Assembly: GCA_026075535.2 (NCBI GenBank)
Contig: AP026543.1
Coordinates: forward strand, 558,001-622,000
Source of the DNA: Tricholoma matsutake
Taxonomy: Eukaryota; Basidiomycota; Agaricomycetes; Agaricales; Tricholomataceae
Direction: 5' to 3'
Length of the DNA stretch: 64,000 nt
Shown here piece after piece: positions 52,711-64,000 of the stretch. The notes beneath the pieces are model-generated. The model was not told the DNA's origin, made no database searches, and worked only from the letters and a program-made list of their open reading frames with translations. The translations under genes were made by a program, and so were the position numbers. Position 1 is the first letter of the stretch. Each line of letters begins with the position of its first letter.

Positions 52711-55700
52711 ATGCCGTTTCTGCCAATTCCAGAGGCTGTCTCTTATGGCTGTAGCCTATGTGGACTCGAGTGTCGCTTGAATGGAGGCCTTACTCAACAT
52801 CAGAAATTAAAGCATCCAAAATTTACTGCACCAAAGGAAGTGACTCAACACAAGCACATTCATCACCCATACCTCACAGGTAGTGCTCCAACATGTGCTT
52901 ATTGACATTTTTCTGACTGTCAAATTAGCGCAACCATGTACAGCTGATGGTACCTATTTTGAGGGACCTGTTTTACCTAACCCCGAACCAGTTCGACCAC
53001 TGGATGCCACACCTAGTAATGATTGGGCTCCATTCCCTGATAGGCTTGCATTTGACTGGGCTCACTATCATTTTGTGCACCTTCAGTCATCAGAGAGTGA
53101 CATCGCAGTTGGTCTTGATCTTTGGCATGCAACTGTTATCAAGCATGAGTCTGAACATCGTGTAGATGACCACGTTCCTTGGAGGGATGTGCAGGATCTT
53201 TACCAGATGCTCGATTCAATTCAGGCTGGTGGTGTTGCTTGGAAAACGTACAAGTTCCGCTACACTGGACCAAAACCTTCAATGCCACCTCAGTGGATGA
53301 ACACTACATATGAACTCAACACACGAGATGTTCTGGTCGTCCTTGAACAACAGTTAGCGACAACTGAGTTTCATGGCCAATGTGATTATGTTCCATATGA
53401 AGAGTTCAATTATCTTGGAGATCGTGTTCTGTCAAATCTCATGTCAGCTGCTTGGGCAAATTGTGAAGCGGTAAGAAAATTTTTTGGATATGACAGTCTC
53501 TACTTATTTAATAAATGTAGGACAAGGTTGCCACGGACATATCTACACATGGTGCCATGCTCGTACTGGTAGTATCAGGTAGTGACAAAATGATGGTCTC
53601 TGTTGCCACGGGTCATCAAGAGTACCACCCTGTTTATGTCTCGCCTGGTATCATAACAAATACAGCGCATCGTGGGCCAGGAAATGCAGTGATGGCGGTC
53701 GCATTTCTCCCTATCCCTAAGAGTATGTAATGTTTATTTAATGTTGTGCAGGCTAATGATTTGTTTCTGCAGCAAGTAAACGTCAACACAAGAAGCTGGA
53801 GTTCCAGAAGTTCTGTTGCCAATTGTATCACAAGTGTCTCAAAGTGGTGTTCACTCCACTGAAGCCATATATGGAGAAGCCGAAGGTCGTCAAGTGCCCT
53901 GATGGCCATTTCCATCGCGCAATCTTTAGCCTTGGTCCATATATCGCAGACTATCCTGAACAAGTCTGGCTGTCTGGGATTGTCTCGAATTGGTGTCCTA
54001 AGTGGGTATCAACCTCCTATTTTTGTACTATCTGACATGTTTCTAGGTGTGATGCCTTGCCGACAAACCTTGATGGTGATGGGAGTCACCACTGCTCACA
54101 TGAGAAGACAGACTTTCTTATCCGGATGTTCGATCCAGGAATTCTATGGGATGAGTTTGGAGTCCGGCATGATGTCGTTGTTGGTATTTCCCTTTCTTGG
54201 CTGCAAATCATTTGCTAACACTGTTCAACTCACCAGCTGTACACACATGGGTTTCCATGAGCGGATATCCATGAACTCCTTGCACCTGACCTTCTGCACC
54301 AACTCATCAAAGGAGTCTTCAAAGATCATCTGGTAACTTGGGTGGCCAACTACTTGCATATTACCTACGGTGAAGCGGCAGCCTTGGATGTCATAGAGGA
54401 CATTGACCATCGGTACATATATTGCCTCGAGGCTTCTTGCCCCCTTCTCTGATATATGACTATGTAGGATTTCCACTGTGCCTCCATTTCCTGGGCTTCG
54501 ACAATTCCCCGATGGTCGAGACTACAACCAGTGGACTGGTGATGATTCAAAGGCATTGATGAAGGTATTTCTCAAGTTTTCCGGTGCTTACAGTAGACTC
54601 ACGGAATTTACAGGTGTTCCTCTTCGCTATAGCTGGATACTTACCTTCCACTATGGTTCAGAGCATAGCAACATTCATGGATGCATGCTACATTGCCCGC
54701 CGTAATGCCATTACGGCACCTGCACTGGAGCACTTTCGTGAGAGCATTGAAAAATTTCATGAACTTCGGAATATTTTCATTGAAGCCGGTGTCCGCAACT
54801 CAATATCTTTGCCTCACCAACATGCTCTCAAACATTTCTACAGATCCATTCATCTTTTTGGTTCACCCAACGGCCTTTGCTCTTCCATTACAGAGTCGAA
54901 ACACATTAAAGCAGTGAAAGAACCTTGGCATCAATCAAGTCGTTATCAAGTGCTTATCCAAATGCTTCAGACTCTTGTACGGATGGATCAAATGGCTGCA
55001 CTACGTCGCATATTTCTAGATCGTGGGATGTTGGCTGGAACAACATCATCTTATATGGCTGGTATCAAGATTCCGAAAGATCAGGAGGAGAATTTATGCT
55101 TTACAGATGCTGTCGATGATGATGATGACAAGGATGAAGATGATGGTGGACCGATACAAGATGATCCGACTCCTGCATTATTTGATGTTAAACTGGCAGC
55201 CAAATTTCGTGTGTATAAGTTAACTGTTGCTGCAGGAAAATAGTCTGATGTCTAATTCATGTAGAATATCACTATCCGCAGGACCTCAAGACACAACCAA
55301 AGTTCCCCCTTGCCTTTCGACAGTATCTCCACACTCTCAATCACCCAGATGACCTCCTGCCCACTGCAATCAATGTGTGCCCTCAATTTGATGGCAAGAT
55401 CATGGTCCACCATTCAGCCATTGCCATGTTCTATGCACCCAGCGACTTGTGCGGAGTGGGTGGAATGCACTGTGAGCAAATACGGTCGACTCCATCCTTC
55501 CACGGTCATCTGCGGCGTGATACAGCTTTTGTTGTCTTGGATGATTCGAAGCCAGGTATGGAAGGAATGGAGGTTGGGTGAGTTCTTCTCTTCTTTTCGT
55601 TTCATTACCACCAAAAGTCTCATTCTTGCACATTGATCAATTGGTTCATGCATGATAATGAGCGTGATCCCGATACTGGAATGTGGACTGTACAGTTGGA

Positions 55701-55899
55701 ATGTGATCAGAGGGGGGAGCCTACTGTTCAGGTCATTTCTCTTGATACCATTGCTCGTGGAGCTCACCTTTTGCCTGTCTATGGTAGTACTAGGGTTCCC
55801 GATGATTTTTCCCATCATGACACATTGGACAGCTTCAATTCCTTCTTTGTAAACCATTTCATAGATCATCACACTCATGAATTTATTGGTAGCTCGTAG
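52711..55899 (+). pseudogene. Plavaka transposase, spliced, one TGA in a conserved motif
   Basis: Exons 52711-52879, 52929-53470, 53521-53722, 53773-54001, 54047-about 54180 and later ones, with introns of 45 to 58 nt in good frame up to exon 5. The N terminus has a C2H2 finger (CSLCGLECRLNGGLTQHQ..H). Then come the Plavaka blocks: AQPCTADGTYFEG, PFPDRLAFDWAHYHF, VPWRDVQDLYQMLDSIQAGG, VSGSDKMMVSVATGHQEYHP, CPDGHFHRAIFSLGPYIADY, ADIHELLAPDLLHQLIKGVF, FPDGRDYNQWTGDDSKALMK and SITESKHIKAVKEPWHQSSR. The C terminus is acidic, then VHHSAIAMFYAPSDLCGVGG. TGA at 54258-54260 replaces the Arg of the usual FPRADIHE. The junction of exons 5 and 6 does not keep frame as I read it. Confidence 0.87.
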
Positions 55900-56080
55900 C
55901 AACATGTTTGTAGGTAATACTTTGGTACTTTGTGTAGGGTGGTGCAAGTTTCCTGGTTTCTGGGTTTCCAAGTTCTCGGAAACCTGAAAATCAACAAAAA
56001 CTAGCAGAAACTGGGAAATTAATTTGCCAGTTTACTGATGTATGCATCTCTAAACTATAGATAATACACATGAACAGCCC

Positions 56081-56660
56081 TCAAATCTCTTCCTCATCAA
56101 CCTCTTCGGACACCTCGAGTACCTCCTGAAGATCTGCATTTTTCGCAACTTCCTCCGGTTCAACCCCAATCGCATCAGAAAATGTTACAGCATTCGGCTC
56201 AGTAGCACCATCGTAGTCAGCCAGCAAGATCACATCCTGAATGTTGAAGCTAAGAAAAATCATCCAGTTCTCTGCTCCGACTGTCTCTGTAGGAGCTGAT
56301 TGTGAAGATTACCATAACTGCGGAGTTAGCGTCCAGTTTGTCATGGAAATTCCGTAGGGACCCATATGTGGAAAGTTTGAACGGCTTCCTGCCATCATAC
56401 ACCGGAACTAGTCTCAGGTAAGCGAGGCCAAGCAATATCTAGTATTGTTGTTACATACCATCCTCATTCCAGCTTCGTACAGGAGCTCCCAAAAGAGACT
56501 TCGAGCTAGACACATTCTTAACTGGGGAAGGTGGTGGGACTTTAGATTTGGATGGAGAGTAGTTTGCAGATTTCTCTTGTGACGAGGTGTTCAGCCATAG
56601 ATCTTGGCAAGTTACTAAATTTCTTACCTGTTTTCTTATAGGAAGACAAACTAATACCAC
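56081..56660 (-). pseudogene. Unknown minus-strand gene at the right end of the Plavaka element
   Basis: Three blocks: 56660-56451 (SANYSPSKSKVPPPSPVKNV), 56435-56250 (LVPVYDGRKPFKLSTYGSLR) and about 56290-56081 (NWMIFLSFNIQDVILLADYD, then an acidic tail EVSEEVDEEEI). They read as exons separated by short GT..AG introns. The PVYDGR and VILLAD blocks recall a protein type often seen near agaricomycete transposons, but I cannot name it. Start codon not determined. 56661-56885 has no supported gene. Confidence 0.45.
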
Positions 56661-56885
56661 CTTGATACATATTTACCACCAATTTCTTACAGTCCAAAAC
56701 TGCTCACTGCAATTGCTCATGGGAATGTACGGTCCAAAAACACGACTGACAGGGATTGTGCAGTAGAACCTGACAACAGTGACAAGTATACTGTTACACC
56801 AAGCAAAAAAAAGTGGGTTGTATGTGAGTCTGCCTTCGACACAATGTAAGAACCCTGTGACCATATCGATGTCAGGTCAGCCATT

Positions 56886-56985
56886 GCCCACATAGGTAAG
56901 CTACACTGTACCAAATAATACGGTCTATTGAACATACACATTGTATTGAATGATATGGTTTGGTGGACACTGTTGAACATACTGT
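56886..56985 (-). repeat. Right inverted repeat of the Plavaka element
   Basis: Reverse complement matches 47841-47948. Confidence 0.75.
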
Positions 56986-57834
56986 ATATAACTGTACCTA
57001 TACCTATTGTAACCGATGGAGTGCATTAGAGAGCATTCTGTGTGGTACATGAGCTGCTATTTATGAATATATGGTGCATCAAACACATGAAAACCCCCAT
57101 CATCACATCAGCTATTGGCAATGGCAATTTGCAATGGCCACGGCAGCAGCAATGGCAGTCAGGTGACTGACATGAACCCTGGTCTCATGTTGTTCCATTT
57201 TATATCATTTAAATTGAGCTATGTCATGAATTGATGACACCTTTAATTATTAAATCCACATCGGCAATGGCAGCAGCATCGGCACTGATAGCAGTAGTTG
57301 GACAGGGACCTGGACCATCTCATCAGCACTATCCAGCCAAGGAAGGATACATTGCATCATTCAATATGAAGGTGCATTAATTCACTTATATGTGAGTCCT
57401 TCACTATGGCATTGCATTGGAAGCGGCAGTGGGATTGGGATTGGGATCAGCATCAGCATCAGCAGTCCAATGCAGCATGATTTTGGCCTCACGAATGACA
57501 TCCCATGGATGGGGAAGAAATTGAGCAGTTTTTACACCATGATCGGCACAGACCAGACCATCAACAATAGTATTACACATTGTAAGTCATGAAACAGTAC
57601 TATATATATGAAGAGTGCATCATGAGTCAGTATCCATCATGTCATCAGAGCCAGACAACCAAGTAACATCAACATAGCTGAAGTCCACAGGACCATAGAG
57701 ATCAGAGTGTGGGAGTGTGATATGAGAAGGAGTGGGGAAGTCTATCTGAGAGCTAGTAGGGGATGCAGTATGAGAGATGCTGAAGAGGTGGTGTCAGCAA
57801 GGTAGAAGGCAGTGGCATCAAAGCCAGTTAATTT
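56986..57834. other. Non-coding spacer
   Basis: No supported gene. Contains GGCAATGGCA-type words (57115-57150, 57260-57290) like those of the gene X minisatellite, and a CAGCATCAGCATCAGCA tract near 57447. Confidence 0.5.
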
Positions 57835-58855
57835 TTTTTTAAATTTCTTTTCTTTTCATAAACTAACTAATGTATTTCTTTTGTTTTCCAGGTTCTCATA
57901 ACAAGGGATGGATGCGAGACCATGCCAACACTGCCACATCACAACGGCACACCACCCACACCCAGCCTCACGAGCAACTGCTCATGGGGTGGTTGGTGGG
58001 TGGAGTAACGAGGGAGGAGAGATGAGATGGGGGGATGGCAACAGGGGAATCACCAACAGGAGACCCCCATGACACCGACAACAACCAGCACCCCCCACCA
58101 CTGCTGTGAGCCACTGCTTGTGGGGTGAATACGGGGTGTGAGAGTGCGGGGACAACAGGGATGACAACGACAACCCCAGGGACAACAGATGATGCACCAC
58201 ACACCTCCAGCCTCACAAGCAACTCCTCATGGGGTGGACAGTGTGTGGAACGACAACAGGGAGGGGAGATGATGGGGAGGGGGGGAAATGGCAAGACAAC
58301 GGGGGGACAGCACAATGGAGACAAGAGGGAGGGGAGATGAGGGGCGAGGGGAAGGGGCAACAATGAGACAGCAGCGACACAACACAACACACCACCACCC
58401 CCTCCCCCATGTTTTGCAGGGGGGTGGGTTTTTTAGTTTTAAATTGTATAATTAAATAGTATAATCAATTGTCCCCCCATGTGTTTGTGTGGGGGGGTTT
58501 TTTTTTTCAATAATGAACTATCCCTAAGTGCTTTAAATGGACATTATATTATAAATTTATTAATTCTCCTGTGGCTCAACTGGTTGAGCACTTGTTTGGT
58601 TGTCATGTGATTTATATTCCAAGGTCCATGGTTCAATTCCTGCTCTACCCATTTATTTTGTAAGCACTTGCCAAGTTAAGTCTTCTGAAATGTAGTATTC
58701 CAACTCCATGTTGGAATTGCATAGGAATTTACTCAGAATTTACTGGGAATATCTTGGAAACAAAAGTACATGGTTATCAAGATACATTCCAATCGGACTC
58801 CTATCGGAAAACTCGGACTCCTAGGAGTCCTATAGGAATATGTGGGGGAGTGTAA
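57835..58855 (+). mobile_element. Element E, copy C (right two thirds)
   Basis: T tract with an ACTAACTAAT box and CAG (57830-57890), three hairpins (57952-58003, 58085-58136, 58195-58250), stem-loops with T runs (58395-58510), a tRNA-like module (58563-58651), and an end ATGTGGGGGAGTGTAA at 58855. The left part does not match copies A and B. Confidence 0.6.
58563..58651 (+). ncRNA. tRNA-like module of element E copy C
   Basis: A box TGGCTCAACTGG at 58572-58583, B box GTTCAATTCC at 58631-58640, terminal CTCTACCCA. Confidence 0.6.
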
Positions 58856-60619
58856 AGTATTGCATCCTTGTGGCCATGAACATGCATAAGCCCAATGGCC
58901 TGGTCAATCATCAAGCTGGCTGGAAGATGGGCACCAATACATTCCCAAAGGTGGATAATGTACTGGCAGACAATGTCATAAATGAGCATGACTCCCTGTT
59001 GAGGGTCAACTTTGGTGGTCTTCAGTGTTTGAAGGAAAGCAAAGTCAACATTCTTCTGTTGTTCTCCCCGAAACAGGTTTACCAATGGATTGGGGGCATA
59101 ACAACCATGCCGTGCACATGCAATGGCCACTAACCCAGTAATATAACAGGCCTTTGATGCCTGTAGAGCATTTGCAATGGCCCAGAACCTATTTTCACAA
59201 GGAGCCTTCTGGACAAGCAAATATGTATCAGGCCAGCTTTGGACATTGGGAAGGGAGTGGTACATACTGTCAAGAATTCTATGACAGACAGGAGGAACTG
59301 CTCATATTCAGCCTGGTTTGGGGCCATGCCTGCTCCATCCCATAGCCACACATCATCGGAGTTCTTCTGCTGAACATGGTTAGCCTTGAAATTGCCATCG
59401 GCCAAGAAAATGTGTTTGTAAACAAATCTGAATGCCATATTCATTGTTGATGCTAATGCAGTGGTTGATTGTAGTCATGCACTGGTTCCCATCTTCCTGC
59501 CAATTTTCTGGTATATTTATGCCTGGCTGAGGACAGGCTGGACAGAAATTGGCCAGTGATCCTGGTTCAGGATTTAACAGATTCTTTTGATTGTGTCCAT
59601 ACCCTGCCCACTTCAATTTTTTCATCCAATGCCATAGGTGGGACAAGTGCCAAAGCTCATGGTAGAGATTTACAACTTCAGCTGGCCGCATTGGTAACAT
59701 GATGTGCTGAATCAGCTGATAAAATTGATATGCCAATGCCTTCAATTCCAGATTGCAGCTTGAAATTGCCATCGGCCAAGAAAATGTGTTTATAAACAAA
59801 TCTGAATGCCATATTCATTGTTGATGCTAATGCAGGGGTTGATTGTAGTCACACACTGGTTCCCATCTTCCTACCAATTTTCTGGTATATCTATGCCTGG
59901 CTGAGGACAGGCTGGACAGAAATTGGCCAGTGATCCTGGTTCAGGATTCAACAGATCCTTTTGATTGTGTCCATACCCTGCCCACTTCAATTTTTTCATC
60001 CAATGCCATAGGTGGGACAAGTGCCAAAGCTTATGGTAGAGATTTACAACTTCAGCTGGCTGCATTGGTAACATGATGTGCCAAATCAGCTGATAAAATT
60101 GATACGCCAATGCCTTCAATTCCAGATTGCAGAGCTGAGATTGATCGAGGATGTGGACAGTGAAAAGAGTCCATATTTTGGTGAAACTTGTAGGAAGTAA
60201 GCAACTGGCCACGAGGTCCAATGGAATTCAGTGTTCCCCCATGCAACTGCAGGTTACCATTGCTAAGTGATGGACTCCATTAGTATGCACCACACAGACA
60301 TAAGTGTTGTTCAGGGCATCAGCAGTCAGTACCATGATTGGCCCAGCATTGGTCAGCTCAGCATCGGCCAGGTTCTGATGCACTGGTATATCACTAGGCA
60401 AGTATGGTGCAAAGCTGAGAATGTCTTCATCAGCAGCGTGCACTTCACATTCATCATCACCATTGATGAAGTCTTGAAGACCATCATCACCAACTTCAGT
60501 ATTGCCCTGTCTTTCATGCAAGAGGGCATCAAGGCATGCAAAAAATTCAGCATCAGCCTGGGTGTCATCTGCATGATCATTGCCTTCCATTGTGCTATCC
60601 ATCTCCATATATGAGTACA
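58856..60619 (-). pseudogene. Third KDZ transposase fragment between two element E ends
   Basis: From 60619 leftward: an acidic insert, VHTNGVHHLAMVTCSCMGEH, NLELKALAYQFYQLIWHIML, LKWAGYGHNQKDLLNPEPGS, FCPACPQPGIDIPENW; then ANHVQQKNSDDVWLWDGAGM, NRFWAIANALQASKACYITG and LIYDIVCQYIIHLWECIGAH, stopping at 58856. A ~430-bp stretch around 59390-59770 is duplicated at 59760-60140, repeating the WAGYGHNQK..CPACPQPG part. It belongs to the same family as 27733-29201. Several Arg positions of the family appear as His, Trp or TGA here. Non-functional. Confidence 0.82.
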
Positions 60620-62112
60620 TTACACTCCTCCACCTATTCCGGTCAGATTCCAATCAGAATTTCCGGAATTCCGGGGAATTCCATTTACATATATTTTTCT
60701 CACAATTCATAATTCTGATCGGACTGGAGGGTCAAATTTACCCCCAGAATCCCTGGAATCTACCTGGACTCATTTTTACCTGGAACAGTCAGATCAACCA
60801 GATGCACAGCAACTAGCATAACTGGACTAACCGGAATAACTGGAATGCACGTGCTTTCCTAAATAAAATTTTGACGTACAACAAGAATTGAACACTCAAC
60901 TTCAGGTCTGCACACATAACATCACACTTAACCACTGAACTACCGAGTAATTATTTGTCTACATACATTTAATACATTTATTACCCAACTGTAGTTAACC
61001 GCAGCATTAATGGAATATGCATACATGCATTGCATGACATGTGACACATGACATGTGACTGCCAGCTCACAACCACCAACACCACCATTGTCAATGCCGC
61101 CTCCTCCTCCTCTCCACTCTACCACCACCACTACGTGTGCACCCACCACCACCATTCCCATGCCCACCGCCACCATCACCACCACCTTCAAACGAGCCGA
61201 CTGGACAGAATGCGGGCCCAAATGATGGCAACTGTCATTTGGGCCACAGATAAGTTTTTTGTTCTTTTGTTTTTTGTTTTTGTTAGTTAACTAATTATAT
61301 TCTATTGTTTTTTTTAGGTTGTTCACTACTGGTAGCAACGGGCAATGACCAAAAATGTGCAACGCATGTGCACAGCCACCCAAACCCGACCCAACCCCTC
61401 CTCCCCGTTCAAATGGGATGTGAGGTTGTTGACACTGGCTAGATGGTGCAGAGGGACCCCAGGAGACCCCAGAAGGGGGATACCTGCCTAGTAAGCACCC
61501 ACCAACCCCGTACATGCGCCATGTTGCACTGACGCACCCAAACCCCTCCCCCCCCCCAAAAAAAAAAAAGACAGAAATCCAAATGGGGGACAACAGCAAT
61601 GAATGATGACAAGCCACCCACCCCAGCCTCACAAGCAACTGCTTGTGGGGTGGAACATGGGTGGAACAATGACAACAACAAGCCACCCACCCCCAGCCTC
61701 ACAAGCAACTGCTCGTGGGGTGGATCGTGGGTGGAATGATGCCTAACCACAGTGATGATGGCACACCACAGACAACGACGCCGAGCACCACAGCACCCAC
61801 CCCCATCCCTACGAGCTTCTGCTCGTAGGGTAAATTGTGGGGGCTATGGATGCTGGGAAGCAGGTATGAGGGCCCAGGAGATGTCAGACAACGTCTCCTG
61901 GGCCATATGTAAGTTTTTATTTTTATTTTCCCCCTCCCCTGCATTTTGTGTGGGGAGGGTTTTTTTGTAGTTTTAATTATTTAGTATTATTACACCTCCC
62001 CCTCCCCCCTTGCGCTGAATGCGAGGGGTTAGTTTTATGTATATATATAATCAAATTCAAAAAATTTTGAACTTAATTATCTACTTCGAAAAAATGAAGT
62101 TATGAGTTTGAA
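60620..62112 (+). mobile_element. Element E, copy B (left terminus present)
   Basis: Starts TTACACTCCTCCACCTATTCC at 60620, the reverse complement (with few changes) of the right end of copy A. Then a minus-strand tRNA-like module (60876-60948), a CTCC block (61095), a T tract with TTAACTAATTAT and TTTAGG (61255-61320), hairpins (61611-61664, 61681-61735, 61792-61846), and stem-loops with T runs (61925-62035). Similarity to copy A stops near 62112, so the right tRNA-like module and terminus are missing. Confidence 0.6.
60876..60948 (-). ncRNA. tRNA-like module, left side of element E copy B
   Basis: Minus-strand A box TAGTTCAGTGG (60942-60932) and B box GTTCAATTC (60893-60885). Same spacing as in copy A. 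Confidence 0.6.
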
Positions 62113-62822
62113 TGGCATCTGCATCTGTCTCGTCACCTTCAGAAACATTATCATTGCTGTGGTTAGACTTTTCATCTCCACCAATGGAATTCATGGACAT
62201 ATCTTCATCCATCTCATCCTCAACATCCTCGGTGCTGCAGTCTGACTGTTTGTCCCTGCAGGCCAAGTTCATGAACATGTTCTCATTCACATCCATAGCG
62301 TTGGTGTCTGCCTCATTGTATTTGATGGCCTGTTCTCCAGTAGCAGGTTGTGCGAGAATCGGGGGTACAAACATACATTCCCCATGATTTTTGACTGGGT
62401 GGGGTGAGGATAGGATGAGGGGTTTGAGAATCGGGGAGCTCTTCTCCACTACGCGTCTATCATGACACCCTTTGGTGCCTTCATTGATGGCTGTAGTGGA
62501 CAGTAGCCACTCATTTTCGAGTGTACTATGCAATTGCATAGTATCATGAGCCAGTTCAACCAGGGCTTGTTCTTCCTCACTCACTCCATTGGCATGTACC
62601 AATGGAACCCAATGACCTCATATGTAGATCACCTTATCACTTAATAGACCTCGAAAGTCAAGCTCACATTCATTCTCGAGCTGGTGCTTGATCTCACGCA
62701 CTGTGTTTTGTGTGTCTGTTAGATGGCACATCCATAGGAAGTCCTTAGGATTATAGTAGAAATACCTATCAAGTACTTCGTTAGAGTGAATGCCATAGTG
62801 TTTGTATGGTATATTGACATGA
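62081..62822 (-). pseudogene. Gene U, unknown, truncated at its 3' end by element E copy B
   Basis: One frame from about 62822 to 62081 with a single TGA at 62620-62618. Upstream part: KHYGIHSNEVLDRYFYYNPK, CHLTDTQNTVREIKHQLENE. Downstream part: VHANGVSEEEQALVELAHDT, a Pro/Ser stretch, then a very acidic Asp/Glu/Asn tail (DVEDEMDEDMSMNSIGGDEK). The last codons lie in element E-like sequence, so the natural C terminus is lost. No family recognised. Confidence 0.45.
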
Positions 62823-62900
62823 AGTCACATCGAGCACAACTGTGATGTGTCACCTCACAACAACATCACATCATGCATATCTCCCTCTCGCGATGCATTT

Positions 62901-63051
62901 GGGTGCCTATTGGCACCCATAAAGGGGTCTGCAAGGGCCTGTTGGCCCTCACTTCGATCCAGAAGGCTGGTTTTGACTGGCATAACCATGTCAAAGGAGA
63001 GAGAGAGTTCTTGTAAGAACTCACTATATTGCCAGTTTGCTGGCAAACTGG
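62901..63051. repeat. Cluster of four perfect short hairpins
   Basis: GGGTGCC-TATT-GGCACCC (62901-62918), AGGGCC-TGTT-GGCCCT (62934-62949), GAGTTCTT-GT-AAGAACTC (63005-63022) and CCAGTTTGC-TG-GCAAACTGG (63032-63051). All stems are perfect. No ORF is convincing across them. Confidence 0.8.
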
Positions 63052-63059
63052 GAATGGGT

Positions 63060-64000
63060 ACTTAAAAAAGTGTAAAGGGCCTGGTAGGGGGGTGATAAGA
63101 CTGATCACACAAGGATAAGTAGAACCACTGTATAGTGTAGTACTGTTATCAACATAGTGTGTATGCTGCTAGGGAAGGTGTGACTACATGTAACACCAGT
63201 AACATACCCCAGGAATACCCAGGGTGTCACAGCCACACTGTAGGATGTCATTCTGGCTAGGGCTGTGCACCATCCATATTATAGCAATGGCCATACATCA
63301 TATGGTGCTGTGACAGTAGGCTGTACACCATCCATACAGCCCAACTTCAATTCCCTTGATGGTATGGTATGGATAATGGAACAGCTGTCATATGGGTGAT
63401 GGCTGTACAGTGTATAAAATGATGAGTATTCATTTTTAATTGCCCTCAAGTGCTGAAAATGATGCCTTGGTTGCATTGGAGCAAGTTGAAGAACACTTGG
63501 GAGAGCGTCACTAACCCACCCGCCACAGAAAACACCTGTTGGAAGAGACAGCATGTGCTAAAATTACCATCACATCAATAGACAGACATACATGTCTATG
63601 AAAGGTACTACCTGGGCTACCAGATTGGCTTCTTATGGTACACTTGGGATGTGATACAGATAGATTAAATGTATTGCAGTGTACTATGAACAAGGGTGAT
63701 CACATGTCAATCATATGTAACTACATACTAAGAAAAACTAAACAGCGCTGAATGTTGGATCTTCAGTTAAAGTGATGTGTGTAAACAAATCAAAGACTTC
63801 AAAAACAAGAGCTGAGAACTCACAGAAGTATGAGATCATATTGTAGTACAAGCAATTCCAGTAGTCAGCCACTTTTCACCCATTCTCTCCTGATAATGAT
63901 CGACATACAAGGACCATCAGCAGGCACCATCATGAGCAATCAAACAAGCTAGATATGTGCCAGCATGTCAGTGGTCAGTAGAGGGACAAGGAGCCTCAGA
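63060..64000. other. No recognisable gene
   Basis: Only short incidental frames. A motif TGTACACCATCCATA / TGTGCACCATCCATA occurs at about 63264 and 63321 with TATGGCTGTACA-like complements nearby, giving weak dyad symmetry. No feature supported. Confidence 0.5.

Larger units (their letters stand above)
47841..56985. mobile_element. Plavaka-type (CACTA-like) DNA transposon with four genes, bounded by inverted repeats
   Basis: 47841-47948 and the reverse complement of 56886-56985 align over about 100 bp (shared core GTCCACCAAACC and CAGTGTAGCTTACCTATG). Between them lie a Plavaka transposase (52711-55899), a divergent DUF6532-like gene (50037-52548) and two further minus-strand genes. The extreme termini and the target duplication are not resolved, so these may be subterminal rather than terminal repeats. 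Confidence 0.7.

Noticed and set aside
63279..63554. 91-residue minus-strand frame as a gene
   Set aside because: No domain, splice support or paralog, and the composition matches surrounding non-coding sequence.

Overview
The window looks like a transposon-rich part of a filamentous basidiomycete genome, most likely an agaricomycete. The evidence is the gene families, short introns of about 45 to 90 nt with GT..AG ends, KDZ and Plavaka transposases, a chromodomain Ty3/gypsy element, a Ty1/copia element and an APE-type LINE. I see no convincing host housekeeping gene, rRNA gene or CRISPR array. Nearly everything is a mobile element, a TE-associated gene or a decaying copy of one.

Layout. 1-5907: chromovirus (Ty3/gypsy, minus strand) with gag and pol both open; the first LTR base lies just outside the window. 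5908-18375: first copy of an unknown gene family (here X), split by a LTR element at 7353-18243 that has 1.2-kb LTRs and no pol. The 3' LTR of that element is itself split by a copia element (12621-17631) with a 5-bp target duplication. 18440-27700: a KDZ-type element with palindrome-bearing tandem repeats, a decayed minus-strand transposase and a divergent plus-strand companion gene that splices cleanly into 611 codons. 27733-29201: a second, truncated KDZ gene. 29475-39428: second copy of gene X, interrupted by a LINE (29721-35633) and a non-coding element here called E (35634-37436). 39222-47408: tandem duplication carrying the X 3' end, a minus-strand gene Z and a plus-strand three-exon gene Y, with a gene-W fragment between the copies. 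47841-56985: about 9.1 kb bounded by ~100-bp inverted repeats, holding a Plavaka transposase, a DUF6532-like gene and two smaller genes. 57835-62112: two more E copies flanking a third KDZ fragment. 62081-64000: an unknown gene fragment, a cluster of perfect hairpins, then nothing recognisable.

Two themes run through the window. First, decay is dominated by CpG loss: LTR pairs differ only by transitions, and in-frame stops are overwhelmingly TGA. Several paralogous pairs in the window show TGA/CAA, TGA/CGA or CAA/CGA at the same codon, pointing to an ancestral CGA. This fits deamination of methylated CpG better than CpA-type RIP. Second, the KDZ and Plavaka elements share a plan: transposase and companion gene are divergently transcribed from a common intergenic region.

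The least explained object is element E, present three times. It has terminal inverted repeats, outward-facing tRNA-like (A box/B box) modules near its ends, three long imperfect hairpins per copy, and stem-loops followed by T runs. I do not recognise it as a described class. All boundaries, splice sites and family calls were made by eye.
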